Positions 40,847 to 53,063 of a stretch of DNA of 64,000 bases are shown one piece after another; position 1 is the stretch's first letter; the number at the start of each line of letters is the position of its first letter. The notes beneath the pieces were generated by a model. The model was not told where the DNA came from. It saw only the letters and a program-made list of their open reading frames with translations, and made no database searches. The position numbers were made by a program, and so were the translations under genes. Origin of the DNA: Mangifera indica (lineage: Eukaryota > Streptophyta > Magnoliopsida > Sapindales > Anacardiaceae); contig NC_058151.1 in assembly GCF_011075055.1 (NCBI RefSeq), forward strand, positions 2,108,001 to 2,172,000. Direction: 5' to 3'.

Positions 40847-42080
40847 CGAAACAGCGGTTGACACAGAAGAGAGCTTAATAAAATTGATAGTTACAAATAG
40901 AAATTGAGAATGTTCAGATATGATAAGGAGGAAGACAAGAACCGGAGATTTACACAGGGCACCAGAGCGCACCGTCTTTGCCACCTTTAAATGGGTTCAC
41001 TGTATAGAAGCAGGACACGTTTCGTTCAACTGACAACTCTCCATCTTGTGCCACGCATTATGCGCTGTTTGTATACGTGGCGTTAAACCCGAGTAAAGTG
41101 GGTCATGCATTGGATTACCTTATCAAGATAATCCAGCAACTGCCTTTACGTGCAAATGTTTTTAATGAGTTGATTAGATACTGTTCAAAATAGGAAAGCC
41201 CCGTTGGAAGCAGGTGTCCGGTGCTGTGACACACGCGGCGTAGCTATGAGTATTAAAGCAAATCACATCTGTCTACCGTTCAGAGATGACAATGCCATTC
41301 GAAAAATCGGCTTTTTTATTTGTCCCTCTCTAGGTGAAGGGGGAGATTTTTGGAATAAGGACAGAGACAAAGACGTGAGTATGTATGATTATCGGTTTTA
41401 TGGATGTTTTATTGAATTGTTGAGGACGCTCTAGTGATATAAGTCTAGCCAAGAGGCTCATTGAAAGGGGATTAAGTTATCTCTGGTTACAGAATCAGTG
41501 ACTTTAAACTATAATATAGATGCATGTAAGAATGACTTTCAAACAGAAAATACTGAAGATGCCGAGAGGGCTAAGTTTAAGAAAAATTAGCCCGTGACGT
41601 ATATGTCTGAAAGGTTAGTCATCTTGGGCAATCGGGTATTCAGCTGTCAACTTGGCTCGATGCATTCTCAAAGATCAGAGAAAGATCCATCCAGTCTTAG
41701 TCATCGCAAATGGTTCTATGGCACTGATGGGGTGATGTGTTCTTAAGTTTACCAGCCCAGCTCGGTATTGGGTGTCACCAATATTCATTTGATTGAGGAG
41801 GAGGCTCAACGCCTTAGGACGAGGCTCGAATTCTATCTTTTAAGGAATGTGTCCAAAAAGTCTATTTCGGTTGGCCTGCTAAATTCTTATTGCTTACTGG
41901 TATCTCATAAGTAAGCTCAAAACTTGGAAGATAGAATGGAACATTTTGGTTTAAACAATCCACCGGCGCGCTTCTATTCAAAGAGCACCAGCCTGTTGTA
42001 GTTTATCTATCAATATGTCTCAGTAATGAATGGTACTATTGTTCACTGTTTAGCTGTGAGGATTCTGAAGCAATGTATGG
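40847..42080. other. Spacer, with possible upstream remnants of the decayed gene
   Basis: The left part is the LTI65-like promoter. From about 41520 to 41740 one plus frame reads like degraded protein (TEDAERAKFKK, a stop, then MSERLVILGNRVFSCQLGS) and another at about 41790-41850 reads HLIEEEAQRLRTRLEFYLL. They are not recognised and may be 5' exons of the broken gene that follows or unrelated remnants. Confidence 0.35.
41014..41081 (-). promoter_or_regulatory. ABRE-like elements upstream of the LTI65-like gene
   Basis: ACGTGTCC on the minus strand (GGACACGT at about 41013-41020 in the plus orientation) and ACGTGGC at about 41075-41081 both carry the ACGT core of abscisic-acid response elements, within about 240 bases upstream of the start codon at 40846. 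This fits the ABA-inducible expression known for the family; activity here is inferred. Confidence 0.55.
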
Positions 42081-42083
42081 TAA

Positions 42084-43985
42084 TTGTTTTCTTTCTCCTC
42101 AAGGTTGGTATCTGCATCTTTTCCCTTCAACAAATTTGGGCCCATCTTGGAATTTTCCGGTTCATATGGTTCATCTAGATTATCCACTCTTTCACCAAAT
42201 TTATCTGGCTTGCCTTGTCTCCAGTTCTTAAAAGTGGAATCGGAGAACTCTACTGCATCCAGAGCACTTTGTGAAAGTGTTGATATGCCCCAAAAGATAC
42301 AATTGGTAAGTCTGTCTTATCCATTCTACATGCTTGGGTACATAGAAAGTGTTCATATTCTTATTGATCAACTAAAAGCATTGCTATAGCCTATAGTTAA
42401 TGAACTCCCTATTGCCAGTTCTTTAGAAATTCATTTCTGTTTCTACTTGCAAAAAAAGGCAGCACGAATTCGAAATGGATTTCCAGGATTCTGGATAAGT
42501 ATAGTATTCTGTCATAATATTTCAACCAAAATTTGTTGGGTTACATGCATGTTTATAAGGGCATAAGTTAAAATTTGCTGCATATATAAAATCTTCTATC
42601 TAAGATATAATAGAATTTTACTGCTACAGATGAAGCTTCTTCATGTTTATCTCTGTGCGTAGAGAATATTGCAGCAAATGTTTTGTCATTGCTAAGCTTA
42701 ACTTTCAGTGCCTGCATTCTGGTTATTGGGGCTTCCAAGATTCTTGGAAGGATTATGAGACAGTTGAAGATTATGATAAGCCTAGCTCATCTTTGAATGA
42801 TTTGTTTGATAGAAAACTGGATCTGGATTTTAACATTAAGATGAAACCTTCTCAAGTCTCCCAGGTTTCCGATTGTCAGATCTTAGATGGTCCTCAGATC
42901 TTAAATGAAATAAATGATCCCAATTTTTCTTTGAAACGTATGTTGTTGGATCCAAGTCAAGCATCAGAAACTGCTAGGAGGAACAATTTGGGTCGGCATA
43001 ACATCTGTAAGTCTAGCAATCTGCCAGAGGACATTATAGGTGAAGTTATAGGCTTCACTTGTAGTCAGCATCAGGTAAGGAAATCTATTCTGTACCTAAA
43101 TCTTCATCCTTCCCTTTGGTGCCTGAGATGGAAAACAATTCCATAGGGAAGTCTAAAATTGCAAGAAGATTGTCATTTGGTAAAAGCAGTCACCCCACTT
43201 TCACAACAGCTACTGAGGTCAAATCTGGACAGAGTTTACAATTTGGATTGGCATAACATCAGATCTATTTTCTGGTAAACATCTGAGACACAGTTTACAA
43301 GGAACTAATGACCTTCCAGGTACTGATTATAAAAAAGGCAAGTTCCCTTTAGAGCACCGCAATGACCTCTTAGAGAAGGTTTTAGAACAGAGATTTTCAG
43401 ATTCCAAAGGCTTGCCATTCATTCAGCAAATGCACAAAAAGGTTCGCCCTGGACAATGGAATTTATGAACAGAATCAGGGAACAGAGAAGGTTGCGGCAG
43501 TATTCCCTTCCATGTGATACAGTTGCCCCATGCTTTGGGGTTTCAGGGAATACCTCAAAAGTTAGTAAGAGAAGAAGTCCATCTATTCTTGAATTTTTCA
43601 AGTACTGAGGAGGCAGGACTCCTAAGATTTTACCAAAACAAAAGATGCAAAAGCGATCTATACAATCATCAAGCTCTTCTAAGAACAAAATGCCTTCAAC
43701 TTCATATCTTCATATATGGGCTCCTATTGACAAGAGAACAAGACAGGTGTGTATGAACCATATATTGTTATGTGCGTGGATGCTGTGTGAAAGTATAATC
43801 CCATTCACATCACACACATACTCCTACATTGCATTATATTTTTATTCATTTAGTTTCCTGCAGATTCTGGCTTTTGCTACTAATGAAAATGGCTGCCAAA
43901 CTAAGTTGGTGTGGAGTGAAGGAAGTGCTTAGGATCTGAGAAAAAGTTGCAGAGGCAATAAATGGAGTGGGAACAAGATCAGTGC
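42084..43985 (+). pseudogene. Decayed multi-exon gene, family not recognised
   Basis: Several plus-strand pieces look like real coding sequence but cannot be joined in one frame. They are 42106-42306 (STLSPNLSGLPCLQF, RALCESVDMPQKIQL) with a good GTAAGT donor; 42631-43075 (YWGFQDSWKDYETVEDYD, NDPNFSLKRMLLDPSQ); 43085-43250 in another frame (EMENNSIGKSKIARRLSF); 43335-43470 (LEHRNDLLEKVLEQRF); 43560-43746 (SKRRSPSILEFFKY, a stop, then STSYLHIWAPIDKRTRQ); and 43863-43980 (LAFATNENGCQTKLVWSEGSA, a stop). Frames change between and within pieces, and at least two internal stops interrupt them. The original protein was Ser/Lys-rich. I cannot name the family. It runs tail to tail with the coiled-coil gene on the other strand. 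Confidence 0.6.
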
Positions 43986-44612
43986 CCTGTATAAGTACTC
44001 AGATCATTTTGAATGAAGTTATAATTTGGTTCTTTTCAGAACATAATATTTAACTTCTTATTGAAGTTCCATGCCTGCAGTTGCAAGTGTTAGCTTATCA
44101 GAGTCACCTGCGACAGTTGTTTGAAGTGTCTATCTAAGACTCCTATAAGTAAGCTCAAATATCACTAACTTTTGCCCTGTTTATGCCAAATATATCGAAT
44201 TAACTTGACTGAAGTTCGTAGTCATATCTAAGAGAGATTGGCAAACAGATTCATTGTTGACACTTTGAAATGAATTTTCTAGAACGGAATGAATATTCTG
44301 ATTGGCTAGTGTATAGCAGGCATCTTTAACTGTCTCTCTTGATGTGTACTTGCACTGAGTGTACCTGTGGCACCCTGGAGTGGAGAGTCTGTTAAAGTCG
44401 GCTCTATTTGCTGATAGCAATTGTAAACCTAAGATGCTTAAAACAGGTTCACAGGATAAGGACGAGGTCTTCCATCTACATGAATTGATGTCTTCTTCAA
44501 GAGTTCAAGGTAGAAAAAGGCAGATATTATAAATTTGTACACAAAGAATTCAGCCAGGCCACTTCATTCATTGAAAATTTTCAAAATTCAGTTCCTGCGT
44601 ATTTTGCTAATT
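43986..44612. other. Spacer between decayed gene and coiled-coil gene
   Basis: The 3' ends of two convergent units meet here. A minus-strand open frame at 44181-44420 has no recognised features. Confidence 0.45.
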
Positions 44613-47600
44613 CTAGTTCTTCTTACCATTCTTGAGGTTTCTTACAATCATTACAAGTTGTTGCCTTTCACCTTCCACCTCAGCAAATTTGAGACTTATT
44701 TCTGAATATCTCTCTTGCATTTCTTTCAGCTCAGTTTCCATACTTTTATTTCTTTCCTTCAGTGTTGTTAATTGAGTTAACATTTCAGTGTTGCCCTCAT
44801 CTCTGGAATGGGAAGTGGGCAATTTCAGACCTTTCTTAGAGAGCATTTCATCCTTCCTGTGAAAAATGAAGAGTAAAAATGACAGGACTGCGATTAGAAT
44901 ATGGAAAGCTGCATAGATCTGAGCACAAAAGGAGTGAACTAATATACCTAATTGAATGCTTGTACCCATCAAATGGTGGTACTTCAATCTGTTCCATGAT
45001 GCTCACTAGTTCTTTAATCATGATACTGAGATTGTTTTCTTTCAGAAGAGCTGGATTCAATGGAGTTTCTGGTGCTGCTTCCTTCCCTTTTGATTGGTCC
45101 TGTTGACACGGTAAACTTGTCAGTTTAAGCTGCATGCTAGAACTACATGCCAAAAAACATTTACTTACACCATCTTGTTAAGTTATATCTTAAATATGAC
45201 TTTCATAAGGTGTGACTATATTTTACGTCTGATTAAAGTCATGTAGAATAATCACCTTATGCAATCCCAATCTTGCTTTCAAAATTGATATAATTTGCAT
45301 ATCTGACATTGGAGCTTGACCGTTCTGTAGCTCGTCCTTCAACTGAGTTACCTGTTTTCTCAGGCTATCTTTCTTGAATTCTTCCTCAGTCAAGCTACTT
45401 TTCAGTTCACTTTGCTGAACTCTTAAATTCTCGACTTCTGACTGCAAATTTCCTATCATTATTTCCTTTTCATCCTTCAAAGACTTCATCAAAATGAATT
45501 CTTTATGTGCTTTTTCTGCTTCCTTCTTTGCTAAGGCAAATTTCTTCTCCAAATCGTCCTTTTCATTATTCCATCTTTGTATTAGAATATCAGTTTCATC
45601 TCCTTGCTTTGTGCATTTTTCTGCCTCAGAGAAGTTATGCTTCTCCCTTTTAAGGTTCTCTATCTTAGTCCTCAGTGTTTGAATCTCCATTGAGAAAGCT
45701 TCTTGCTGCTCTGACTTATGATCTAATTCCAAAGACATTTGCTCTATTTGGCTGGAAAGCTCAACATTCTGATTCTTAATTACACCAACCTCATCTTTGG
45801 CTTTCTGCAGCATTTCTTCAAGGGCTTTTTTCTGCATGCGCAGTTCATTTGCTTCTGTCATTGATTTCATTGCCACCTTCTCACTGTCATCAAATTTAGA
45901 TGCCATTTCCACAGAAAGCCTCTTGAATTCATCCTGCAGCCGCTCAGCTGTAACAGCATTTTTCCACCTGGTTTTTCTTAGGGTCTCCTCTGCTTGAATA
46001 GCCCTCTGTTCCTGCTCAGTTTTGGCACGTGTCACAGCATCCAGATCATCTTCAAATTCTTGGGCCTGCTTCTCTAGTTCTTGCTTAAATTCCTTGACTT
46101 GACTTTCAAGTTCATTAATGACTATTAAAGATTCTGAGTACTCTTGTGACTGCTGCTTAATTTTTTCCTCCAGTCTCTCTACTTGTGATTCAAGTTCCTC
46201 CACAGTGGCCAAAAGTTCCAAGCATTCACTCGTCTTTATCGATTCTTGGAGCCAGTTTTCCTCTAACTTTGAAGAAAGATACTGATTTTCTTGTTTTAAG
46301 ACCTCACATTCCTCGGTGAGTTGTTTCGCATGCATCTCTAGCTCCTTCGAATGTTTTCTGTAAAACTCTATTTCACCATTTTGGTCTATGATCTTTTGCT
46401 TCAACATTTCTACCTCTTCTTCATTATTTTGTACGTTGGCTTTGAGCTCTAATAGGTGTTCCTCTCTCATATGACCTTGGTTATTTGTTTCTTCAATCTT
46501 GCAGGAGAGAGCAGATATTTCCCTATTTTTCTGCTCCAACAATTCATTGAGATCTTTCACTGCAATGATCAACTCAGAGTTTGAATCTTGTGTCTTCTGC
46601 AGTTGCAACCGAAAATTGGCATTAATTTCTTTTTGATGGTTGAGCTCTTGTCTAATTTCTTCTTGCTCAACCCTTAAATGCTCCTTCTCAGATTGCAGTT
46701 CGCTTTCGGCTTCTGCCTCAGCAATAGAGTCTTGTCTCTTAAGTTGTTCACATTCTGTTTTCAGTTCATCTCTTTCCTCAATCAGGTCAGCGATTTGATT
46801 TGTCTGATCCTGCACTCGTTTGCTCTCCTTCACAACCTGTTTCCGAAGAGTTTGTAATTCTAGTTCCGATACTTCCACCTGCCTCAGCATAGCAGCCAAT
46901 TCATTTTTCAGATGAGAAACTGAACCGTCTGATGCATCTTGCAAATCTCTTGGAAGGTTATCTTCAAGGCTATTTGTGGAGTCTACTAAACTTTCATCTG
47001 AAACTGAACCAACTGACCAGTCTGTGTTTAATCTCTGGTGCAAGTATTTTTTGGTTGAAATGGCATCGGCTGTTCCCTGAGGAGGTATAGAATTTTTTCT
47101 AACAGGTGGCTGGATGCCTGCAGAGTCCTGCTGATTATTCTGCTCCGAATCGCTGTCCCAGATGGATGCCAATGTAGCACCAGAACTGGTCGATGCTCTG
47201 AGGCTGTGTGTTTTGTTGGCATTCTGAGATGGATTAGTATTCAAATTCCCATCCTGTAAAAACAAGGAGCAATTATAATCACAACCTTATGTGCTTCTCT
47301 ATGCTAAAGAAAATTTTCAAGGTAAATGCTAGGAGACAATACTTCTTCAGAATTTTGTTTTGCTCCATCTGTATTATAATCGCTCTCTCGATTCTTCCAA
47401 CTAGGGGAATCTCCATTTCCTTCAATGCCTCTGAGATGATAATCTAGATTTTGTAAATTCCAATTGTTTAAGGCTGAAATCAAACAACTAAAGTATATCA
47501 TAGAGCTGACTATTTAAAGTATTTATGTTCAATGTCACCTCTGATCAGTGGCTCCCTGCATCTTCTCTACTGTCACATGTAAAATTGCACCAGAATTTGC

Positions 47601-48203
47601 AAACTTAAGGGGCAGAGATACAGTCAATGGTTCTGTTTCGGCTGCAAAATCTGCAAAATCAATTGAAGCTTCACCGAGAAAACCAGATTTCGAGGATCCC
47701 TACAACAACCACAAGAATTAGAAACACCAGCAAAGATTCATTCAAGAGAGGAGAAGATAGTGTAGTGCAACACATACAGTTGAAACAACAAAATGGTAGA
47801 TTTTTTCACGGATTTTTCCTGTTTTAGAATCCCTTATGAGTTTAACTGTTACATAGATTGGGCTTTCCCACAAACAGGTTCCATCCTTGACTGCAACTTT
47901 CTCCAGTTTAAAAGCTGTCTTTCCAACATCCTCAGGCACCAAAGATATCATCACAGCTGATTTTTTCAACCGTGGCACCTGCAAATTCAACAAACTCAGC
48001 TGAGATCTGGTACCCATCAAAGCTCTAAATCACTTTACCTCATCAAATATTATACTTTCCTTGTTCAAAATTTGGAAACCTTGAACATACCCATTACAAA
48101 TTCAGCAACAAAGTCATAGTCATAGTGATACCTGAGTTGCTTGAAACTGCAATTTGAAAACAGCTTTGATCTTGTCCTTGTCTTTCCTCCATGCCTTGAA
48201 CAT
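44613..48203 (-). CDS. NT-type C2 domain and long coiled-coil protein (myosin-heavy-chain-like)
   Basis: Seven exons on the minus strand: 48203-48132, 47978-47778, 47699-47539, about 47487-47343, 47253-45256 (1,998 nt), 45099-44948 and 44856-44613, giving about 990 residues. The start MFKAWRKDKDKIKAVFKLQFQAT and VPRLKKSAVMISLVPEDVGK are the NT-C2 (EEIG1/EHBP1-type) domain, about residues 1-150, which binds membranes or partners in relatives. A Ser-rich linker holds TSSGATLASIWDSDSEQN. From about residue 300 to the end, heptad-rich Glu/Lys/Leu sequence predicts an almost unbroken coiled coil. Arabidopsis relatives are At5g52280 and At1g63300, annotated as myosin-heavy-chain related although there is no motor domain. 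The acceptor of exon 4 is the weak point: the in-frame choice implies an intron of only about 51 bp, so that junction may be wrong or slightly defective. Confidence 0.85.
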
Positions 48204-51016
48204 TTTCTGGGTTTGGTAAAAGGCTTCCAATTTTTGTCAGTGAATCTTTGTTACAAGTCTCCACTCAATCACCTCATTGGGATTCTGGCAAATGATAATG
48301 CCGCTTGTTTGGAACTTTTTGCAGCAAAATTTAGAGTAAGACAAGACCAATTAGTTAAATTTTGTTTACAGCAGAGAGCAAAACAGAGGCTTCAGTCCAG
48401 TTCAGCATAACATGCCAAGGACATTAAAATAATAAATGTTGCAGAGACTTTGAAAACGAAAACTTAAGACGGCTTAAACCTCTCTCCAAAGTCAAAAAAA
48501 AATTGGCTTTATCACTGAAAACAGAACAAACTCAATAAATAGAGAAAGGTGAGGATTTTAGCTTAATAAAAACTGTATATATAGTCATATTACTGCAGGG
48601 AAGATGCAATATTGCTGGAGTCATGATGTGGTTTTCTTTTTCATGCAGTAGGGCACGAGGTGTCAAGCTTTTATGATAAAAGAAGACCCTTGAATTAATC
48701 ACATTAAACAACTAAAACTCTAAATTCTTCTTAAATCTAAGCCCTTTTAGGAGGATAATTAGAAATTTCACATTTTAACCAGTTAAACTATCTTTCGTGA
48801 GCTTAATCATGTTAAGATTACTTTTCTTTCTTGTACATTATGATAGAAAAAATAAATAAAAATAGATCGTCATTTCATTGAAGAGAAAATACAAAGAAGA
48901 ATTATTTCTTTGATCTACACTCTTTTTTCTCTTTAAACGGTCGATATCTTGACCAAAACATTAGCATACACTAACTTTAAAGATCGTAAATCCAAATAGG
49001 GAGTGAGTAACATTACCTATTTTGAGGATAAGTGTGAAAAATGGAGATTTTCTTTTCTTTTTTCTTGTATATATTTCTTTATGTAATTAGTCTTAATTGT
49101 GCGAGGTTGTGCTCATGAAATCAGGAATTACTTTCCTTGTGTTAAAATTAATTTCCTGATTTTTGAGTTTATTGTATGCTATTTATTCCTTTGAATCATG
49201 TACATAAAATGCACAAAAGAAAAATAACTCCAAAAATTATTCCAAGTTTTGCGAAAAGTAAGCTTTCTTTCTTTATAAAGTTGAAATATCATAATTTCAT
49301 TCATGAGGTTCTATGTTTTATAGCTGTAAATGTCTAAGAAAAAGTTATTTCAATAGGATGATGCTTGAAATTTCTAAGGCTTAGGTGAGAGAGTTTTTTT
49401 TTTTTTTTTCGTGAAATCTTATCGGAATCAAATTCTCATATTGGACTAGAACCAATCACATCGAGTAAAATAAACTTTGAGTCCAATGTCGATTCCATAA
49501 CCACTGAATCAGATAAAACAAGAGTTTGATTTTAATATGTCATCAAAAGAGATTTAAATTTATACTTTTTTATATATGAAGTCACTTCTTTATCACTCAA
49601 GTTACCGGAGACATCAAATGAAAGAGTTAGAAAAATTTATAGTCAAGATTTGTTAATACAGTAAGTTAATACAACTCTAATCCCATCTTCAAATCTCTTC
49701 TTCCAGTGCAAAACTACCCAATTAATTTAATTAGAGGTAGTTATGGAATATAATATTGTTTTAGAATAATAATAATACTCATCACGGTGACCAATATTTA
49801 TTGAAAGTTGTTAGATTTGAATTGGGTTTTATTCAAATTCGAAAATAAGCTTGGTTTGAACATACTTGAAATAAATTTGATTTAAGCGAATTTGGGTTGA
49901 AGTTCAATTTGAGAGTTAAATGTTTTTCAGTTTGAGTTCAAACTCGAGTTTGAGAGATGTTTGAATTATCAAACTCATGAATATAAAAATATTCGATGTG
50001 AATTATTTAAAGTAATGTCGTTTTGACTAATATTTATTGAAACAATATCGTTTTAGTCATTTTTTACTCTAATAAAATACTGATTTAAACTCAAACTCAA
50101 ATCAACTCAAACTTGAGCAGACTTCGAACTCCATTACTTTCAAATTAATTGAGCTCAAACAAGTTTAAAGGAAACTCATTAAGCTTGAACTCAAATTTAA
50201 TTTTTATTAAATTGAGTCAAATTTAAGTTTAATTCAATTCAAATTTATCCCCGATTAAAAGTGCTAAATAATGGAAGAATGATTTCACTTAATTGAGAGG
50301 TGGGGGTTGTCAGAAGGTAAATCAATGGGAAAAATAAGATTGTGATTTCAGGAGACAAAAGTGGCCCAAAGGCATTGATCTCCGCATGAATGATATCCAT
50401 AATAATACAAACAGACAGCCTCACCAAAGTTGCAGCATATTGCCAGAGACACAAACATGTTCCAAGTAATGACTGTGGAAGTCTAATCTAATCGGCCTCT
50501 TCTGACCAAGTTGGCCTGTAACCGTGTTGGAAGCACATGAGAACATGTGCTCTTCTTATTTTTATTTCTCTAACAGGTGAAAGCAGTTCAGATAAAATAA
50601 TAGTTGAACTTGTTATCGAGAGAAGAGTCACCAATTTACTTTTTAACCAGAACCCAGTCTAACTTTCTGGAATTGTAAAATTTAAGACATAGTAATCAGG
50701 TTTATAACTATTATATCAGATCTGTTAAGAGATTTTTCTTGCCATCCAATCCCTTCATCCTATTTGAACTTTAACCTTTACTCAAGCTAACCCCTATGAA
50801 TGGGTTTTCAACCCAGGAAAAAAAATCTGTGATGATGGCATTTTTATGATAATTTATATTTATTTAAAAGGGTGAAAACCAATGTGATTAAGTGGGCAGT
50901 GGAGTTAAAAAGTTTCACAAAATACCCAGGAGTGGCATTATTGCTGCATGTGTTATCTCGTGATTATTTACTCTTTTTATCTGTCTTCTTCATAACAAAA
51001 ATGGCCACTTTCTAGC
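48204..51016. other. Coiled-coil gene upstream region and gene-free DNA
   Basis: The promoter and leader of the coiled-coil gene lie on the left. At about 49800-50250 there is repetitive sequence with TCGAGTTTGAG, AATGTCGTTTTGACTAATATTTATTGAAACAATATCGTTTT and CTCAAACTCAAATC words. The middle block closely resembles part of the hAT-type element at 53545-53821, so this is probably a larger, older relative. No gene is supported. Confidence 0.45.
49800..50250. mobile_element. Probable degenerate relative of the 53545 hAT-type element
   Basis: A central block (GTCGTTTTGACTAATATTTA, then AACAATATCGTTTTAGTC) parallels GTTGTTTTGACCAATATATA and AACGATATCGTTTTGATA at 53667-53708. It is flanked on the left by TTGAGTTC/CGAGTTTGAG words and on the right by CTCAAACTCAAAT/GAGCTCAA words, i.e. 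roughly inverted arms. Exact ends and a target duplication were not found. Confidence 0.45.
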
Positions 51017-51070
51017 TAAATGACTATTTCCCACCAGACCTTTTATGAAAGTACCACTTCTCAACTTAAA
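51017..51070 (+). mobile_element. Isolated terminus of the GGCCAAA foldback family
   Basis: AGCTAAATGACTATTTCCCA followed by CCAGACCTTTTATG resembles the left end of the foldback family. No right end was recognised within 1 kb. Confidence 0.4.
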
Positions 51071-51744
51071 TCCACCCCGTTAGAATTATAAGGTTTCTCA
51101 GTTCTGATTGTCGTTGACAAACACCCAAAGGAGAGCTGATTGGTCAGGCCTGGCCCATCTGGAAAATTAGTCTTTGTTCCCCTGCAAGACCGGCATAGCC
51201 CTAATCTACAGGAACTGTGCCTTGATTAAATTAGGGGTAAGGTTGCCGTGATGCAAGTAAAAAAATTTCCAGGGAGAACATTGCATTTGTTCACTTTAAG
51301 GTTCGATCTTAAAATCTTCTCTTTTCTCACACAAACTACTCTTAAATTCCTTAAATCCTTTCCCATAATATAAAAACAATATTCTACCTGGGTTAATTTC
51401 AGGGGTAATCGTCATCCATTAATAAAGATATAAGGCGAAAATTTTCTTGAAATCCGTTTAACAAAAGCATCATCTGAAAAAGATAAAAATGTGGGGAAGA
51501 TGATTGTTGAGCAATCAATGGTGGAAAATGAATCACAACTGCCCATCTTCCCCTGGTTGATTTTGCAGGGAACTCTTTCGGATACATAGTGCATTCATCA
51601 TCGCACAACGCCGATACACACAATCCCTGCTGTACAAACATTTGAAAAAGAGGAAATCAACAGCCACTTCTTTAACACAAACAACTCAAACCAAGAACTT
51701 ATTGGAGTTTCTCCCTTAAAAGGGACGACGAGTTCACTTGCTGG

Positions 51745-52443
51745 CTAACGAGAGGCGCAGAGAACATACATATATAGAACATAGAGGAAAATTAGGGTTT
51801 TGTCAATGTATGTAATTACTAAAATACCCTTGGAAAGAAATGGCTGATGAATTTGAGTTTGATGGGCTTTAAAGTAATTTAAAAAACCCATTGTCCAATT
51901 GTTATTTGGGCTAATGTTTGGAAATTGTAGACCCAATAGGCTCTGTAATGTTGGGCCAATTATCTCTACAGAAAGACATGTCCTGGGACCAGGCCACGAG
52001 CCTCTCGAAAAATCATGACCCGCGGAAGCCTCACCAAGGCCCTCTCTATCAGGAGAATTAGACATCACATGATATCGATGCAATATCATGATATTTGGTT
52101 GGGATGTCTCTTTCGTTTCTGACTGAGAGAAATTTTTGTTTGGTCTGATCAACAACTTGTCATGCTCTTCATTATTCATAAAAAGACTACAGAGAAATAG
52201 ACGGTCTGTGATCAAAACTCCAAACAAGGTGACAAAATCCTCACCGTTGATTCCACCCAAAAAATTGGATGCCAATAGAATTGGTTTCGAGTCCGGCCCA
52301 CACTCACATCCGTCAAATTGTATGATGTCATTGATTACTTCAATTTCAATTTGTCTCTGCATGCCATACGCCGTCGTACCACCCTGCCTCCACCTTTTCT
52401 GGTGGAATCCTAGGACATGCAAAAAACTACTAGTCTGCCACAT
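51745..52443 (-). CDS. Unrecognised open reading frame, possible gene or remnant
   Basis: A single 232-codon minus-strand frame begins MWQTSSFLHVLGFHQKRW and contains IEVINDIIQFDGCECGPDSKP and LLASNFLGGINGEDFVTLFGV. The first half has the balanced composition of real protein. The last 50 residues turn hydrophobic and AT-driven and look non-coding, so a true gene would probably splice before then. No domain, signal peptide or family is recognised. A chance frame or a degraded gene fragment is equally possible. Confidence 0.25.
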   Translation of the reverse strand: MWQTSSFLHVLGFHQKRWRQGGTTAYGMQRQIEIEVINDIIQFDGCECGPDSKPILLASNFLGGINGEDFVTLFGVLITDRLFLCSLFMNNEEHDKLLIRPNKNFSQSETKETSQPNIMILHRYHVMSNSPDREGLGEASAGHDFSRGSWPGPRTCLSVEIIGPTLQSLLGLQFPNISPNNNWTMGFLNYFKAHQTQIHQPFLSKGILVITYIDKTLIFLYVLYMYVLCASR

Positions 52444-52714
52444 CTTTTCACAGCCACCTCTGTCACCTGAATCCTTCCCATTCTATGTAAAATTTTAGGA
52501 TATTTTATTTTTATAACAAAATCCACATATTAAATTTATTTGTCTAATTATTTTAATTAATATATTAAAAAATTTTCAGCACTGATCACCTGCCTCCTCT
52601 TCTGAATGTGGCCATTTTTCTGGTATCATACATTAAGATAATTAATTAAAATTGTCGTGGTTTTAAACAGATGGTGCCTGCCAATGTGACTATTTTATTA
52701 CCTCCAATATAGTC
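52444..52714. other. Short AT-rich spacer
   Basis: No feature is identified between the unassigned open frame and the MITE cluster. Confidence 0.4.
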
Positions 52715-52884
52715 ATATTATGTGTATATAATTTTTAAGTATATAAATAATATATTATTATATAATTGATTAAATATTATTTTATTTTTAATTTAAAATC
52801 ATATAATCATATAATAACGTATTATCTATATACTTAATTATTTACTCAAAAGTGTATATATATATATAATTTTATTGTTTTAAA
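52715..52884. repeat. AT-rich palindromic MITE copy
   Basis: The left arm is ATATTATGTGTATATAATTTTTAAGTATA, the core TATTTTATTTTTAATTTAAAATCAT, and the right arm ACTCAAAAGTGTATATATATATATAATTTTATTG, whose reverse complement parallels the left arm. It directly adjoins the next copy. Confidence 0.7.
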
Positions 52885-52887
52885 TAG

Positions 52888-53060
52888 AGTAATATTATGT
52901 ATATATAATTTTGAGTATACAATTATATGCATACAATACATATATGATGTATCATCAGATAATTGTATGATTTAAAATTAAAAATAAAATAATATATAAT
53001 TATATAATAATATATTATTTGTATACTAAAAAATGTGTACGTCCAATTTTATTATTTTAA
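52888..53060. repeat. AT-rich palindromic MITE copy
   Basis: The left arm is TAATATTATGTATATATAATTTTGAGTATAC and the right arm is TTTGTATACTAAAAAATGTGTACGTCCAATTTTATTATT, an imperfect inverse. The core reads TTTAAAATTAAAAATAAAATAATAT, opposite in orientation to the core of the previous copy. The foldback element at 53064 inserted at its right edge. Confidence 0.75.
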
Positions 53061-53063
53061 ATA

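Noticed and set aside
45494..45997. Plus-strand open frames inside the coiled-coil gene
   Set aside because: They are antisense shadows of the long minus-strand exon; their Ser/Phe-rich composition is the complement of Glu/Lys-rich coding sequence.
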